The notes under the pieces: model-generated
What the model was told of the DNA's origin: nothing
Databases searched by the model: none
The model's input: the letters and a program-made list of their open reading frames with translations, nothing else
Position numbers and translations under genes: made by a program
Shown here: one piece after another, positions 35,687-44,017 of the stretch
Layout: each line of letters begins with the position of its first letter
Position numbering within the stretch: position 1 is the first letter of the stretch
Source of the DNA: Marixanthomonas sp963974425
GTDB taxonomy: Bacteria; Bacteroidota; Bacteroidia; Flavobacteriales; Flavobacteriaceae
Assembly: GCF_963974425.1 (NCBI RefSeq)
Contig: NZ_CAXBCK010000005.1
Span: 30,776-94,775 of the forward strand
Length of the DNA: 64,000 nt
Direction of reading: 5' to 3'

Positions 35687-36577
35687 TTATGCTGAAAGAC
35701 TCATCAAATATTTTTTAGGTGTGGTACCATACTTTTTCTTAAAAGCAGAAATAAAATGGCTGGCAGCACTGTAGCCTACTTTTAGACCTACTTCATTTAC
35801 GTTATGAGAACCGGTCGCCAATAATTGTCGAGCTACTTCCATTTTATAATCGAAGAGAAAGCTAAAGACTGAATCCCCATAAATTTGTTTAAAACCTTCT
35901 TTTAATTTATTGATAGGTAAATTTATTTGGTCAGCTAATTCTTGTAAAGTAGGCGGTTCTGCCATATTGGTGATAATAATCTGTTTGGCTCTTTTTATTT
36001 TGGTTACATTATCTTCATCAGCTAAAAAAGGACATTGCTCCACATCCAAATCGGCTGGTCTGTTAAAATAAAGGCTTAATAACTCATAGACTTTCCCTTT
36101 AAAATAAAGTGGTTTTACAGAAGGATGTAAATTATAATTCATTAATTGATTTAGAACAATAGCCATTGATGGCGATATACCCGCATCTTTATAATACTTC
36201 CTATCCTTATTTTCGTCACTTAAAAAAGTGATATAATTTGCTTCATTTGAAAATAACGCATGGAATTTTTCAATAGGAAGTAACACCGAAATCACCCAAG
36301 AATGAGCTGGAACATTTATATGCAATGGTAAATCTCGTTGTGGATTGTATAGTAATAGTGAATTTTCCTCACTAAGTGGTAATGTGTAATTCCCTTCATT
36401 AAAAAGAAAGCTAGCCGACCCTTTAATGCAAAAATGAAACTGAATAAAGTTAGAACCTATCTCTCGTTTAAAAGTCTGGTTATCATTGGTTTCATTGTCA
36501 AATTTTAAAATATAAAACCCTTCAGAGATAAGTGTTTCATCATAAAAACTTTCAGCGACATTTTTTTCAGAAATCAT
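35687..36577 (-). CDS. AraC-family regulator next to hemA
   Basis: 296-aa transcription factor. The N-terminal domain looks like a ligand-binding cupin (residues 20-120), and two helix-turn-helix units fill the C-terminus (residues 190-293; TLQELADQINLPINKLKEGF and VNEVGLKVGYSAASHFISAF). It is divergent from hemA with a shared 190-bp region that holds two palindromes. It probably controls haem genes or itself; the ligand is unknown. Confidence 0.85.
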   Translation of the reverse strand: MISEKNVAESFYDETLISEGFYILKFDNETNDNQTFKREIGSNFIQFHFCIKGSASFLFNEGNYTLPLSEENSLLLYNPQRDLPLHINVPAHSWVISVLLPIEKFHALFSNEANYITFLSDENKDRKYYKDAGISPSMAIVLNQLMNYNLHPSVKPLYFKGKVYELLSLYFNRPADLDVEQCPFLADEDNVTKIKRAKQIIITNMAEPPTLQELADQINLPINKLKEGFKQIYGDSVFSFLFDYKMEVARQLLATGSHNVNEVGLKVGYSAASHFISAFKKKYGTTPKKYLMSLSA

Positions 36578-36597
36578 AACAAAATTTTTAATCTTTA

Positions 36598-36614
36598 TTT
36601 AGAATTGTTCTAAA
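36598..36614. promoter_or_regulatory. Palindrome TTTAGAA-N3-TTCTAAA, candidate operator
   Basis: Perfect 7-bp arms with a 3-nt spacer lie just downstream of the predicted araC transcription start (minus-strand -7 box 36623-36630). A bound protein here would block araC transcription, which would suit autorepression. Confidence 0.45.
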
Positions 36615-36622
36615 CAGTATTA

Positions 36623-36630
36623 CAAAATTA
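36623..36630 (-). promoter_or_regulatory. -7 box for the araC-type gene
   Basis: Minus-strand TAATTTTG matches TAnnTTTG exactly, about 46 nt before the ATG at 36577. No TTG is found at the ideal spacing, which would fit an activator-dependent promoter. Confidence 0.45.
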
Positions 36631-36660
36631 CTGCTCGAACAATGCGAAATTAGGGCATTT

Positions 36661-36678
36661 ATATGACAAATGTCATAT
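36661..36678. promoter_or_regulatory. 18-bp palindrome ATATGACA-AA-TGTCATAT, Crp/Fnr-like site
   Basis: Perfect 8-bp arms with a 2-nt spacer stand between araC and hemA. The centre is about 50 nt upstream of the predicted araC start and about 90 nt upstream of that of hemA. Length and symmetry suit a Crp/Fnr dimer, though AraC-type binding cannot be excluded. Confidence 0.5.
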
Positions 36679-36747
36679 TTTAGTAGAAATTAACACCCTC
36701 CGATATAATTGATACCGCAAGCGTTATTTTTTGATTGTTATTGCCCT

Positions 36748-36755
36748 TACATTTG
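36748..36755 (+). promoter_or_regulatory. -7 box for the hemA operon
   Basis: TACATTTG is an exact TAnnTTTG match 12 nt before the ATG at 36767, giving a very short leader. It also shows that the in-frame TTG at 36731 lies upstream of the transcript. Confidence 0.55.
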
Positions 36756-36766
36756 CGCCGTTAGGT

Positions 36767-38038
36767 ATGAAAAGAATTAACAAAACACCTTTATCAACTT
36801 CAGAAGGGAATTTTTATGCTATTGGTCTTAATTATAAAAAGGCCGATGCTGAAATCCGTGGTCATTTTAGTATCAACGACACAGCGCAAGCAAACATCCT
36901 AAAGCAGGCAAAACAAGACGGTATTCCATCACTAACGGTAATATCTACGTGTAATCGTACCGAGTTATATGGTTTTGCGCAACATCCTTTTCAGCTTATT
37001 AAATTATTGTGCGAACATACACATGGCACTGTTGAAGAGTTTGAAAAAGTAGCTTACATCCACAAAAATAGTGAGGCTGTTTCGCATTTATTTAATGTAG
37101 GTACCGGTTTAGATAGTCAGATTTTAGGTGATTTTGAGATTATAAGTCAATTACGTACTGGGTTTCGCCGTTCCAAAAAAGCAGGATTGCTCAATGCGTA
37201 TATGGAACGATTGATTAACGCCGTGATTCAAGCCAGTAAACGTATTAAAAATGAAACCGAGATTTCAACGGGTGCTACTTCGGTGAGTTTTGCTGCTGTT
37301 CAGTATATAATGGCACATGTACCCTATGTTTCAGAAAAGAATATTTTACTCTTCGGGACTGGCAAAATTGGTAGAAATACCTGTGAAAACTTAATAAAGC
37401 ACACCAAGAATGAGCATATTACACTCATTAACCGAACCAAGGAACGCGCTGAAAAAATTGCCGGTAAGTTCAATCTTATCGTTAAGGATTACGCCGATAT
37501 ACAAAGCGAATTAGCACAGACCGATGTATTGGTTGTCGCTACAGGGGCGCAACAACCTACTATTTCAAAAGAATTGTTGTTCTTGAAAAAACCACTACTA
37601 ATTTTAGATCTTTCTATTCCGCGTAATGTTTCAGAAGATGTAAAAGAAAACGAATTGGTTACATTGGTACACTTGGACGAATTATCTTCCGTTACCAACC
37701 AAACCTTACAACACCGAGCCGAGCAGATACCGGTTGCAAAAGAAATAATATACGAGATTGAATCTGAATTTAATATCTGGGTGCGTAACCGTCATTTTAT
37801 ACCAACGGTAATAGCTTTAAAAACAAAACTTTCTGAAATTAAAGCGGGTGAAATTGATTACCACCGTAAAAAACTAAATAATTTTAATGAAGAGCAAGCT
37901 GAAATTATCAGCGACCGAATCATTCAAAAAATAACAACCCAAGTTGTAAACCACCTGAAGCAAGCAAATGGTTCGACAGAAGAACACCTACAGATGCTGG
38001 AAACTATGTTTCAGTTAGAAGAAAGCGAACGTGAATAA
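36767..38038 (+). CDS. hemA: Glutamyl-tRNA reductase
   Basis: 423-aa enzyme that reduces glutamyl-tRNA(Glu) to glutamate-1-semialdehyde with NADPH, the first committed step of the C5 haem pathway. The catalytic cysteine is Cys62 in STCNRTELYG. The Rossmann loop GTGKIGRNT and the C-terminal dimerisation helices are present. ATG 36767 is chosen because the promoter -7 box lies just upstream. First gene of the hem operon; it overlaps hemC by 8 nt. Confidence 0.97.
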   Translation: MKRINKTPLSTSEGNFYAIGLNYKKADAEIRGHFSINDTAQANILKQAKQDGIPSLTVISTCNRTELYGFAQHPFQLIKLLCEHTHGTVEEFEKVAYIHKNSEAVSHLFNVGTGLDSQILGDFEIISQLRTGFRRSKKAGLLNAYMERLINAVIQASKRIKNETEISTGATSVSFAAVQYIMAHVPYVSEKNILLFGTGKIGRNTCENLIKHTKNEHITLINRTKERAEKIAGKFNLIVKDYADIQSELAQTDVLVVATGAQQPTISKELLFLKKPLLILDLSIPRNVSEDVKENELVTLVHLDELSSVTNQTLQHRAEQIPVAKEIIYEIESEFNIWVRNRHFIPTVIALKTKLSEIKAGEIDYHRKKLNNFNEEQAEIISDRIIQKITTQVVNHLKQANGSTEEHLQMLETMFQLEESERE

Positions 38039-38945
38039 AACCATCCGAATCGGTACCCGCGACAGCGAATTAGCACTTTGGCAAGCTAAAACCGTACAAT
38101 CTCAACTAGAATCTTTTGGGTATAAAACTGAATTAGTCCCCGTAAAATCCACAGGCGATTTGGTATTAGACCAACCTCTATATGAAATGGGAATCACGGG
38201 TATTTTTACCAAAACCCTAGACGTTGCCATGCTCAATGGAACGGTGGATATCGCTGTACATAGCATGAAAGATGTACCTACCCATTTACCAAAAGGAATT
38301 TTGCAAACTGCTGTGCTTCCCAGAGCCACTGCTACTGATATTATTGCAACAAAAGGCAACTTTGATCCCGAAAAACCTTGCACGATAGCAACAGGTAGCC
38401 TTCGCCGAAAAGCGCAATGGCTTAACCGCTATCCAAACCATACCGTAGTCGATTTACGCGGAAATGTAAACACTCGATTACAAAAACTTCAAGACAACAA
38501 TTGGCAAGGTGCCATTTTTGCAAAAGCTGGATTGGAACGAATAAACGTATTGCCCAATAACTTTGAATCTTTAGATTGGATGATACCTGCTCCCGCCCAA
38601 GGCGCAATGGTGATTGTAGCCCTAGAAAAAGATGAATTTAGCATAGAAGCTACTTCAAAATTAAATAATACCGAAGCCGATATTTGCACTTATATTGAAC
38701 GCTCTTTTTTACAAAAATTAGAAGGCGGTTGTACTGCTCCTATTGGTGCATTGGCTACGTGTATTGATGATACCATTCAGTTTAAAGGGGTATTGTTTTC
38801 TTTAGACGGGCAAACAAAGTTAGAAGTCGCCAAGCAATGTTCAAAAAGTGATTACAAATCTTTAGGAATTAACTGCGCTGAAGAAATCCTAGATAACGGC
38901 GGAAAAGAATTAATGGAAGTAATAAAGTCTGAAATAGAAAAATAG
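38031..38945 (+). CDS. hemC: Hydroxymethylbilane synthase
   Basis: 304-aa porphobilinogen deaminase that polymerises four porphobilinogens. The dipyrromethane cofactor is attached to Cys234 (GGCTAPIGA). The N-terminus IRIGTRDSELALWQA and DVAVHSMKD-like region IAVHSMKDVP are signatures. It starts with GTG inside the end of hemA (8-nt overlap) and ends 7 nt before hemD. Confidence 0.97.
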   Translation: MNKTIRIGTRDSELALWQAKTVQSQLESFGYKTELVPVKSTGDLVLDQPLYEMGITGIFTKTLDVAMLNGTVDIAVHSMKDVPTHLPKGILQTAVLPRATATDIIATKGNFDPEKPCTIATGSLRRKAQWLNRYPNHTVVDLRGNVNTRLQKLQDNNWQGAIFAKAGLERINVLPNNFESLDWMIPAPAQGAMVIVALEKDEFSIEATSKLNNTEADICTYIERSFLQKLEGGCTAPIGALATCIDDTIQFKGVLFSLDGQTKLEVAKQCSKSDYKSLGINCAEEILDNGGKELMEVIKSEIEK

Positions 38946-38952
38946 ACGCCTT

Positions 38953-39615
38953 ATGAAATCCATTCTTTCCACAAAAAAGTTTACCCTTGCTCAAAAAGAG
39001 TTGCTTTTAAACTCTGGATTAACTTTCGTGGAATACAACGCCATTTCTATTGAGTTTGTACCATTTAATGCTCCGAAGCAGATTGAAAATGCCATTTTTA
39101 CGAGTAAAAATGCTGTAAAAGCTGTTTTTTCTAATAAAAATATAATTCCTGAAATTAAAAATTGCTTTTGTGTAGGTGAAAAAACAAAGGCACTTTTAGA
39201 AGAATATGGTCAAAAAGTGGTGAAAACCACTCAATATGGTTCAGAATTGGCTGATTGTTTGATTAAAAACCACAAAAATGACACATTTTACTTTTTCTGC
39301 GGAAATAAACGACTCGATATCATTCCAAAGGCTTTAAAAGAAGAAAATATTATGTTTTCAGAAATTGAAACTTACGAAACAGTATTAAACTCGAAACACT
39401 TTCAGCGTCAATTCGATGGTGTTTTGTTTTTCAGTCCTAGTGCGGTGCAAAGTTTTGTTTCAGAAAATAAACTAAAAAACTCAACTGCATTTTGCATTGG
39501 TACAACCACAGCGGCAGAAGCAAAAAAATATACCGAAAATGTCGTGATTTCTAATTCAACTTCGGTTGAAAGTGTGATTGCTAAAACGGTTAAAACATTA
39601 AAAAATTATGATTAA
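38953..39615 (+). CDS. hemD: Uroporphyrinogen-III synthase
   Basis: 220-aa enzyme that cyclises hydroxymethylbilane with inversion of ring D. The family is poorly conserved, but AIFTSKNAVKAVF, the central CVGEKTKALLEE and VLFFSPSAVQSFVS are recognisable, and its place between hemC and hemE supports it. It overlaps hemE by 8 nt. Confidence 0.92.
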   Translation: MKSILSTKKFTLAQKELLLNSGLTFVEYNAISIEFVPFNAPKQIENAIFTSKNAVKAVFSNKNIIPEIKNCFCVGEKTKALLEEYGQKVVKTTQYGSELADCLIKNHKNDTFYFFCGNKRLDIIPKALKEENIMFSEIETYETVLNSKHFQRQFDGVLFFSPSAVQSFVSENKLKNSTAFCIGTTTAAEAKKYTENVVISNSTSVESVIAKTVKTLKNYD

Positions 39616-40639
39616 AAACGATTTATTCCTACGGGCTTTAAAAGGGGAAACAGTAGAGCGCCCACCGGTTTGGATGATGCGACAAGCAGGGCGTTACCTT
39701 CCTGAATTTATGGAAATTAAAGCCAAGTACGATTTTTTTACACGCTGTCAAACCCCTGAGCTTGCTAGTGAAATTACCGTACAACCCATTCGTAGATATG
39801 GAATGGATGCCGCTATTTTGTTTTGTGATATTTTAGTTATCCCACAAGCCATGAATATCGAGGTAGAGATGAAACCCGGTGTTGGCCCGTGGCTTCCAAA
39901 CCCGATTCGTAACGAAAAAGACCTAGACAGCGTTATTGTTCCCGATATTCAAGATACGTTAGGGTACGTGATGGACGCCATTAAAATGACCAAAGAAAAG
40001 TTGGACGACGAAATTCCATTAATTGGTTTTGCCGGAAGTCCTTGGACCATTTTATGTTATTGTGTGCAAGGTCAAGGGTCGAAAAACTTTGATAAAGCAA
40101 AAGAATTTTGTTTCACCCAACCCGTTGCTGCGCACACTTTACTACAAAGAATAACCGATACTACAATTGCATACTTAAAGGAAAAAGTAAAGGCAGGCGT
40201 TGATGCGGTGCAGGTTTTTGATAGCTGGGGCGGTATGTTATCGCCTACCGATTATCAAGAATTTAGTTGGAAGTACATCCAGCAGATTATCGATGCTTTA
40301 AAAGACGAAGCCCCTGTTATTGCCTTCGGAAAAGGCTGTTGGTTTGCTTTGGATACGATGGCGGCGAGTGGCGCATCTGCTTTAGGTGTTGATTGGACGT
40401 GCGACCCACAAACAGCTAGAAAATTGACAGGAGGAAACATTACCTTGCAAGGAAACTTTGACCCAACGCGTTTGTTTAGTCCGCCATCTGAAATTAAAAA
40501 GATGGTCACACAAATGATCAATGACTTCGGAAAAGACAAGTATATTGTGAATTTAGGCCACGGTATTTTACCTAACATTCCAGTAGAAAATGCTGGTGCT
40601 TTTATTGAAGCGGTTAAAGAGTATAAGGCTGAATCATGA
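39608..40639 (+). CDS. hemE: Uroporphyrinogen decarboxylase
   Basis: 343-aa enzyme converting uroporphyrinogen III to coproporphyrinogen III. The signature PPVWMMRQAGRYLPEF, FCDILVIP, the catalytic-pocket FAGSPWT and LGHGILP are all present. The start overlaps hemD. The stop overlaps the next ATG (ATGA). Confidence 0.98.
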   Translation: MIKNDLFLRALKGETVERPPVWMMRQAGRYLPEFMEIKAKYDFFTRCQTPELASEITVQPIRRYGMDAAILFCDILVIPQAMNIEVEMKPGVGPWLPNPIRNEKDLDSVIVPDIQDTLGYVMDAIKMTKEKLDDEIPLIGFAGSPWTILCYCVQGQGSKNFDKAKEFCFTQPVAAHTLLQRITDTTIAYLKEKVKAGVDAVQVFDSWGGMLSPTDYQEFSWKYIQQIIDALKDEAPVIAFGKGCWFALDTMAASGASALGVDWTCDPQTARKLTGGNITLQGNFDPTRLFSPPSEIKKMVTQMINDFGKDKYIVNLGHGILPNIPVENAGAFIEAVKEYKAES

Positions 40640-41130
40640 ATGTTCTAAAACGCATCCGTCAACTAAGTGTCAAACAGTTGTGGCATTTGTCGGTTGTGTT
40701 TATAAAACAACCTCTTTTAGTTTTTCCTACACTGAATGCGACTAAGAAAACTATGCAAATCAGTAGTGATTTGTATGGAAAAGCGCATCATAAAAATGGA
40801 CCTGCTAATGCGTTTCGGCATGCGATGTGGAATGTTCTGATAGCAAAAGCAGCGTTTAGAAAATTTCAGAATGTTGAAAAGAGCATCGCGTGGGCAGAAA
40901 AAGTGACCGATTTACACGAAAAATTAGCGCCAAACAGCCCCTTGGAAACTGCGATGGATCTACACAACAATAAGATGGGTCGCCAATTTTTTGAGGAAGT
41001 TTTAGATCTTTCAGAAGAGAAAATGATTGATTTACTTCAAAAAAGAGCAGAAAATGCTCAAAAAGTGACAAAAACAAGCGAAATTGAAGTTTTTAGAGAA
41101 GAGTTAGTTTTTATTAAAAAACCTTTATAA
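40636..41130 (+). CDS. DUF6973-like protein in the hem operon
   Basis: 164-aa soluble protein of unknown function. Conserved-looking polar motifs are NAFRHAMWN (His and Trp), VTDLHEKLAP and MDLHNNKMGR, a set of His, Asp and Asn that suggests a metal or hydrolase site. I place it, from memory, near DUF6973. It overlaps hemE by ATGA and ends 8 nt before the next gene, so it is co-translated with haem enzymes. No function is claimed. Confidence 0.68.
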   Translation: MNVLKRIRQLSVKQLWHLSVVFIKQPLLVFPTLNATKKTMQISSDLYGKAHHKNGPANAFRHAMWNVLIAKAAFRKFQNVEKSIAWAEKVTDLHEKLAPNSPLETAMDLHNNKMGRQFFEEVLDLSEEKMIDLLQKRAENAQKVTKTSEIEVFREELVFIKKPL

Positions 41131-41138
41131 AACAAATC

Positions 41139-41909
41139 ATGCTTAAAAACATTGTAAGCGCCATAAAAGCTTATTTTAAAACGTTTCAACTAATTTCAAA
41201 ACTGAAGTTATGGAAATATTTTGGCGTACCTATCTTAATAAGCTTGTTAACAGCTACGGCGATTGGCTTTTTAGCGTGGGGATTGAGCGATAATATTGGT
41301 GCGTTTATTTCAAAAATTTGGTTTTGGGAATGGGGCGCTGAAACCTTCAGAACCATTAGCGATGTACTGGGAGCCTTAATCATCATTGCCATTGGCCTCA
41401 TTCTCTACAAACACATCATTATGGCGTTAAGTGCGCCTTTTATGAGTCCCGTTTCAGAAAAAATTGAACAACATTTTTTAGGAACCATACATACGCATAG
41501 AAACACGACAAATGCATCTCAACTCTGGAGAGGAATACGGATTAACGTCCGTAATTTACTGTTGGAACTGCTTTTTACCATCCCAATTTTGCTACTGAGT
41601 TTAATTCCAATTGTAAATATTTTCACGTCGGTTTTACTTTTTTTGGTTCAAGCCTACTATGCTGGCTTCGGAAATATGGATTATACGCTAGAACGGCATT
41701 TTACCTACAGAGAAAGTATTTCATTTGTAAAAAGAAACAAAGGCACTGCCCTTGGAAATGGAATTGTTTTTATGGCGATGCTTTTAATACCAGTTGTAGG
41801 TATTATTTTAGTCTTACCACTATCTGTAACCGCTGCAAGTACTGAAACAGTGAATCTGTTAAAAGAAAGTAAGCAACTTAAAAATGCTGAAACACTTCAG
41901 AATAAATAA
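41139..41909 (+). CDS. EI24/CysZ-like membrane protein
   Basis: 256-aa protein with about five to six membrane segments. It matches the EI24 (CysZ-like) family; CysZ carries sulfate in E. coli, while other members have unknown roles. The segment YAGFGNMDYTLERHFTYRESISFVKRN is typical of the family. Embedded between hemE and hemF with a 1-nt gap to the acetyltransferase gene. Porphyrinogen or metabolite handling is possible from position only. Confidence 0.8.
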   Translation: MLKNIVSAIKAYFKTFQLISKLKLWKYFGVPILISLLTATAIGFLAWGLSDNIGAFISKIWFWEWGAETFRTISDVLGALIIIAIGLILYKHIIMALSAPFMSPVSEKIEQHFLGTIHTHRNTTNASQLWRGIRINVRNLLLELLFTIPILLLSLIPIVNIFTSVLLFLVQAYYAGFGNMDYTLERHFTYRESISFVKRNKGTALGNGIVFMAMLLIPVVGIILVLPLSVTAASTETVNLLKESKQLKNAETLQNK

Positions 41910-41910
41910 T

Positions 41911-42447
41911 ATGGGAGTTTCTGAAACGACATACCTTTCCTATTTAACCGAAAAAGACGCAGAGTCTCTTTCTAGTTTAATGGTTGCAAACAAAGAACGG
42001 TTTCAGCGGTATTTTCCTAAAACGTTAGCTCAAAATTTATCTATTTTCGATGCTAAAAGCTATATTCAGAAAAAGGCCCAAGAACAGAAAAATAAAATCG
42101 AATTTACCCTTGCTATAAAAGAGACTACTTCACAATTAGTTGCTGGTTTAGTTATCTTAAAAGATATAGATTGGAATAACAAAGAAGGAGAACTAGCGTA
42201 TTGTATAGGAGAAAATTTTGAAGGAAAAGGCCTTATGACAAAAGCAATTATTGAGATATCAAAAACTGCTTTTTCAGAAATACAGCTCTCCACATTAAAA
42301 ATAATAGTTCATAAATCGAATCTAGCCAGTATTCGTGTTGCTGAAAAAACAGGTTTTATCTGGAAAAAAACATTGCTAAAAGAATATACACCACCAGGTG
42401 AATCGCCTTTGGATATGGAATTATATGAATTAGAAAGAAAAAATTAA
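41911..42447 (+). CDS. GNAT acetyltransferase (RimL-like)
   Basis: 178-aa N-acetyltransferase. The acetyl-CoA site appears as ENFEGKGLMTKAI, preceded by the strand GELAYCIG and followed by KSNLASIRVAEKTGF, a RimJ/RimL pattern. ATG 41911 is taken; a longer in-frame ATG at 41884 would overlap the EI24 gene. The 1-nt gaps on both sides tie it to the hem operon. Its acceptor is unknown. Confidence 0.85.
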   Translation: MGVSETTYLSYLTEKDAESLSSLMVANKERFQRYFPKTLAQNLSIFDAKSYIQKKAQEQKNKIEFTLAIKETTSQLVAGLVILKDIDWNNKEGELAYCIGENFEGKGLMTKAIIEISKTAFSEIQLSTLKIIVHKSNLASIRVAEKTGFIWKKTLLKEYTPPGESPLDMELYELERKN

Positions 42448-42448
42448 T

Positions 42449-43351
42449 ATGAAAGAAAAATTCGTAACCTACATAAAAAACCTACAAGACACGATCACTT
42501 CAAAACTTGAAACCATTGATGGTAAGGCTACTTTTAAAGAAGACCCTTGGGTTCGAAAAGAAGGTGGTGGCGGTCGTACCCGAGTGATTGAAAACGGAAC
42601 TGTTTTCGAAAAAGGCGGCGTAAATATTAGTGAAGTACACGGCGAATTGCCTGAAAGCATGCAAAATTATTTTGGCGTAAAAGATGCAAACTTCTTTGCT
42701 TGCGGTTTAAGTTTGGTGTTACACCCTAAAAATCCTTTTGTACCAACCGTTCATGCCAACTGGCGTTATTTTGAAATGTATGACCAAAAAGGAAACATCG
42801 TTGATCAATGGTTTGGTGGTGGGCAAGACCTTACCCCGTATTATTTGTTTGAAGAAGATGCCAAACATTTTCATCAAGTGAGTAAAACAGCTTGTGATAA
42901 GCACGACCCCAATTTCTACCCTAAATACAAAGCTCGTTGCGATGAATATTTTCACAATGCCCACAGAGGTGAAGGCAGAGGAATTGGCGGTTTGTTTTTC
43001 GATTATTTAAAGAAAACCGAAACGATGAGCATGGAAGACTGGTACAACTTTGTAACTGAAGTTGGAGATAGTTTTCTAGAAGCCTACGTGCCTATAGTTG
43101 AAAAAAGAAAAAATATTGAATACACTCAAGAAAACCGCGATTGGCAAGAAATAAGACGTGGTCGATATGTAGAATTTAATTTGGTACACGATAAAGGCAC
43201 GCTCTTCGGTTTAAAGACCAATGGCCGTATTGAAAGTATTTTAATGAGTTTACCACCTCACGTACAATGGCGCTATGATCATCAACCGGAACCAGGAAGT
43301 GAAGAAGAAAAACTGGTTGAGCGTTTAAAAAACCCGAAAGATTGGGTTTAA
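42449..43351 (+). CDS. hemF: Oxygen-dependent coproporphyrinogen III oxidase
   Basis: 300-aa enzyme that oxidatively decarboxylates coproporphyrinogen III to protoporphyrinogen IX using O2, pointing to aerobic haem synthesis. Signatures are GGGGRTRV, VHANWRYFEM, WFGGGQDLTPYY and HRGEGRGIGGLFFDYL. Last gene of the operon, 1 nt after the acetyltransferase gene. Confidence 0.97.
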   Translation: MKEKFVTYIKNLQDTITSKLETIDGKATFKEDPWVRKEGGGGRTRVIENGTVFEKGGVNISEVHGELPESMQNYFGVKDANFFACGLSLVLHPKNPFVPTVHANWRYFEMYDQKGNIVDQWFGGGQDLTPYYLFEEDAKHFHQVSKTACDKHDPNFYPKYKARCDEYFHNAHRGEGRGIGGLFFDYLKKTETMSMEDWYNFVTEVGDSFLEAYVPIVEKRKNIEYTQENRDWQEIRRGRYVEFNLVHDKGTLFGLKTNGRIESILMSLPPHVQWRYDHQPEPGSEEEKLVERLKNPKDWV

Positions 43352-43402
43352 TTAAAGCCCTGTGTGTTTCAATTGTTATACTTTTCTGAATAAACACAAT
43401 AC

Positions 43403-43436
43403 TTTGTTCATTTTTAGGTTCAGCTTAGTACTTTTG
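43403..43436 (+). promoter_or_regulatory. Promoter for the dut operon
   Basis: TTTG (43403-43406), a 22-nt spacer and TACTTTTG (43429-43436) match the Bacteroidota promoter. A leader of about 90 nt precedes dut. Confidence 0.6.
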
Positions 43437-43535
43437 CTGGGTATTTCGTAATTTCACCTTTCGACTCGAATTTATTCTGAGCAAGAAGACAATATCGATT
43501 TATTTTTCAGCATTAAAGTAAATAAGCAATCAACC

Positions 43536-43970
43536 ATGAAAGTTAAAATAATCAACAAATCTGAACATCCAATTCCTTCATATGAAACCATAGCTTCAGC
43601 TGGAATGGATCTTCGGGCGAATGTTTCAGAATCTTCAACCTTAAAGCCATTACAGCGTGCTATCGTTAAAACCGGTTTATTTATTGAGCTTCCCATTGGT
43701 TTTGAAGCACAAGTACGACCACGAAGCGGATTAGCTGCAAAAAAAGGGATTACCGTTTTAAACAGCCCTGGAACCATCGATGCAGACTATCGAGGCGAAA
43801 TTGGCGTTATCCTTGTGAATCTTTCCAACGAGGATTTTACCATTGAAAACGGCGAGCGTATTGCACAATTGGTTATCGCAAAACACGAACGTGCCGTTTG
43901 GGAAGAAGTAGAAACGCTAGAAGAAACATCCCGTGGAAGCGGTGGCTTTGGTAGCACCGGGACTAAATAA
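43536..43970 (+). CDS. dut: dUTP diphosphatase
   Basis: 144-aa trimeric dUTPase that hydrolyses dUTP to dUMP, keeping uracil out of DNA. All five motifs are recognisable: AGMDLRA, RPRSGLA, GTIDADYRGEIGV, RIAQLV and the P-loop-like RGSGGFGSTG at the C-terminus. First gene of a run leading through a nucleotidyltransferase gene to the EnvC-like gene. Confidence 0.97.
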   Translation: MKVKIINKSEHPIPSYETIASAGMDLRANVSESSTLKPLQRAIVKTGLFIELPIGFEAQVRPRSGLAAKKGITVLNSPGTIDADYRGEIGVILVNLSNEDFTIENGERIAQLVIAKHERAVWEEVETLEETSRGSGGFGSTGTK

Positions 43971-44017
43971 ATAATAAAATAACTATAAACCTAAATCTCC
44001 CCACAAACAAAAAAATC

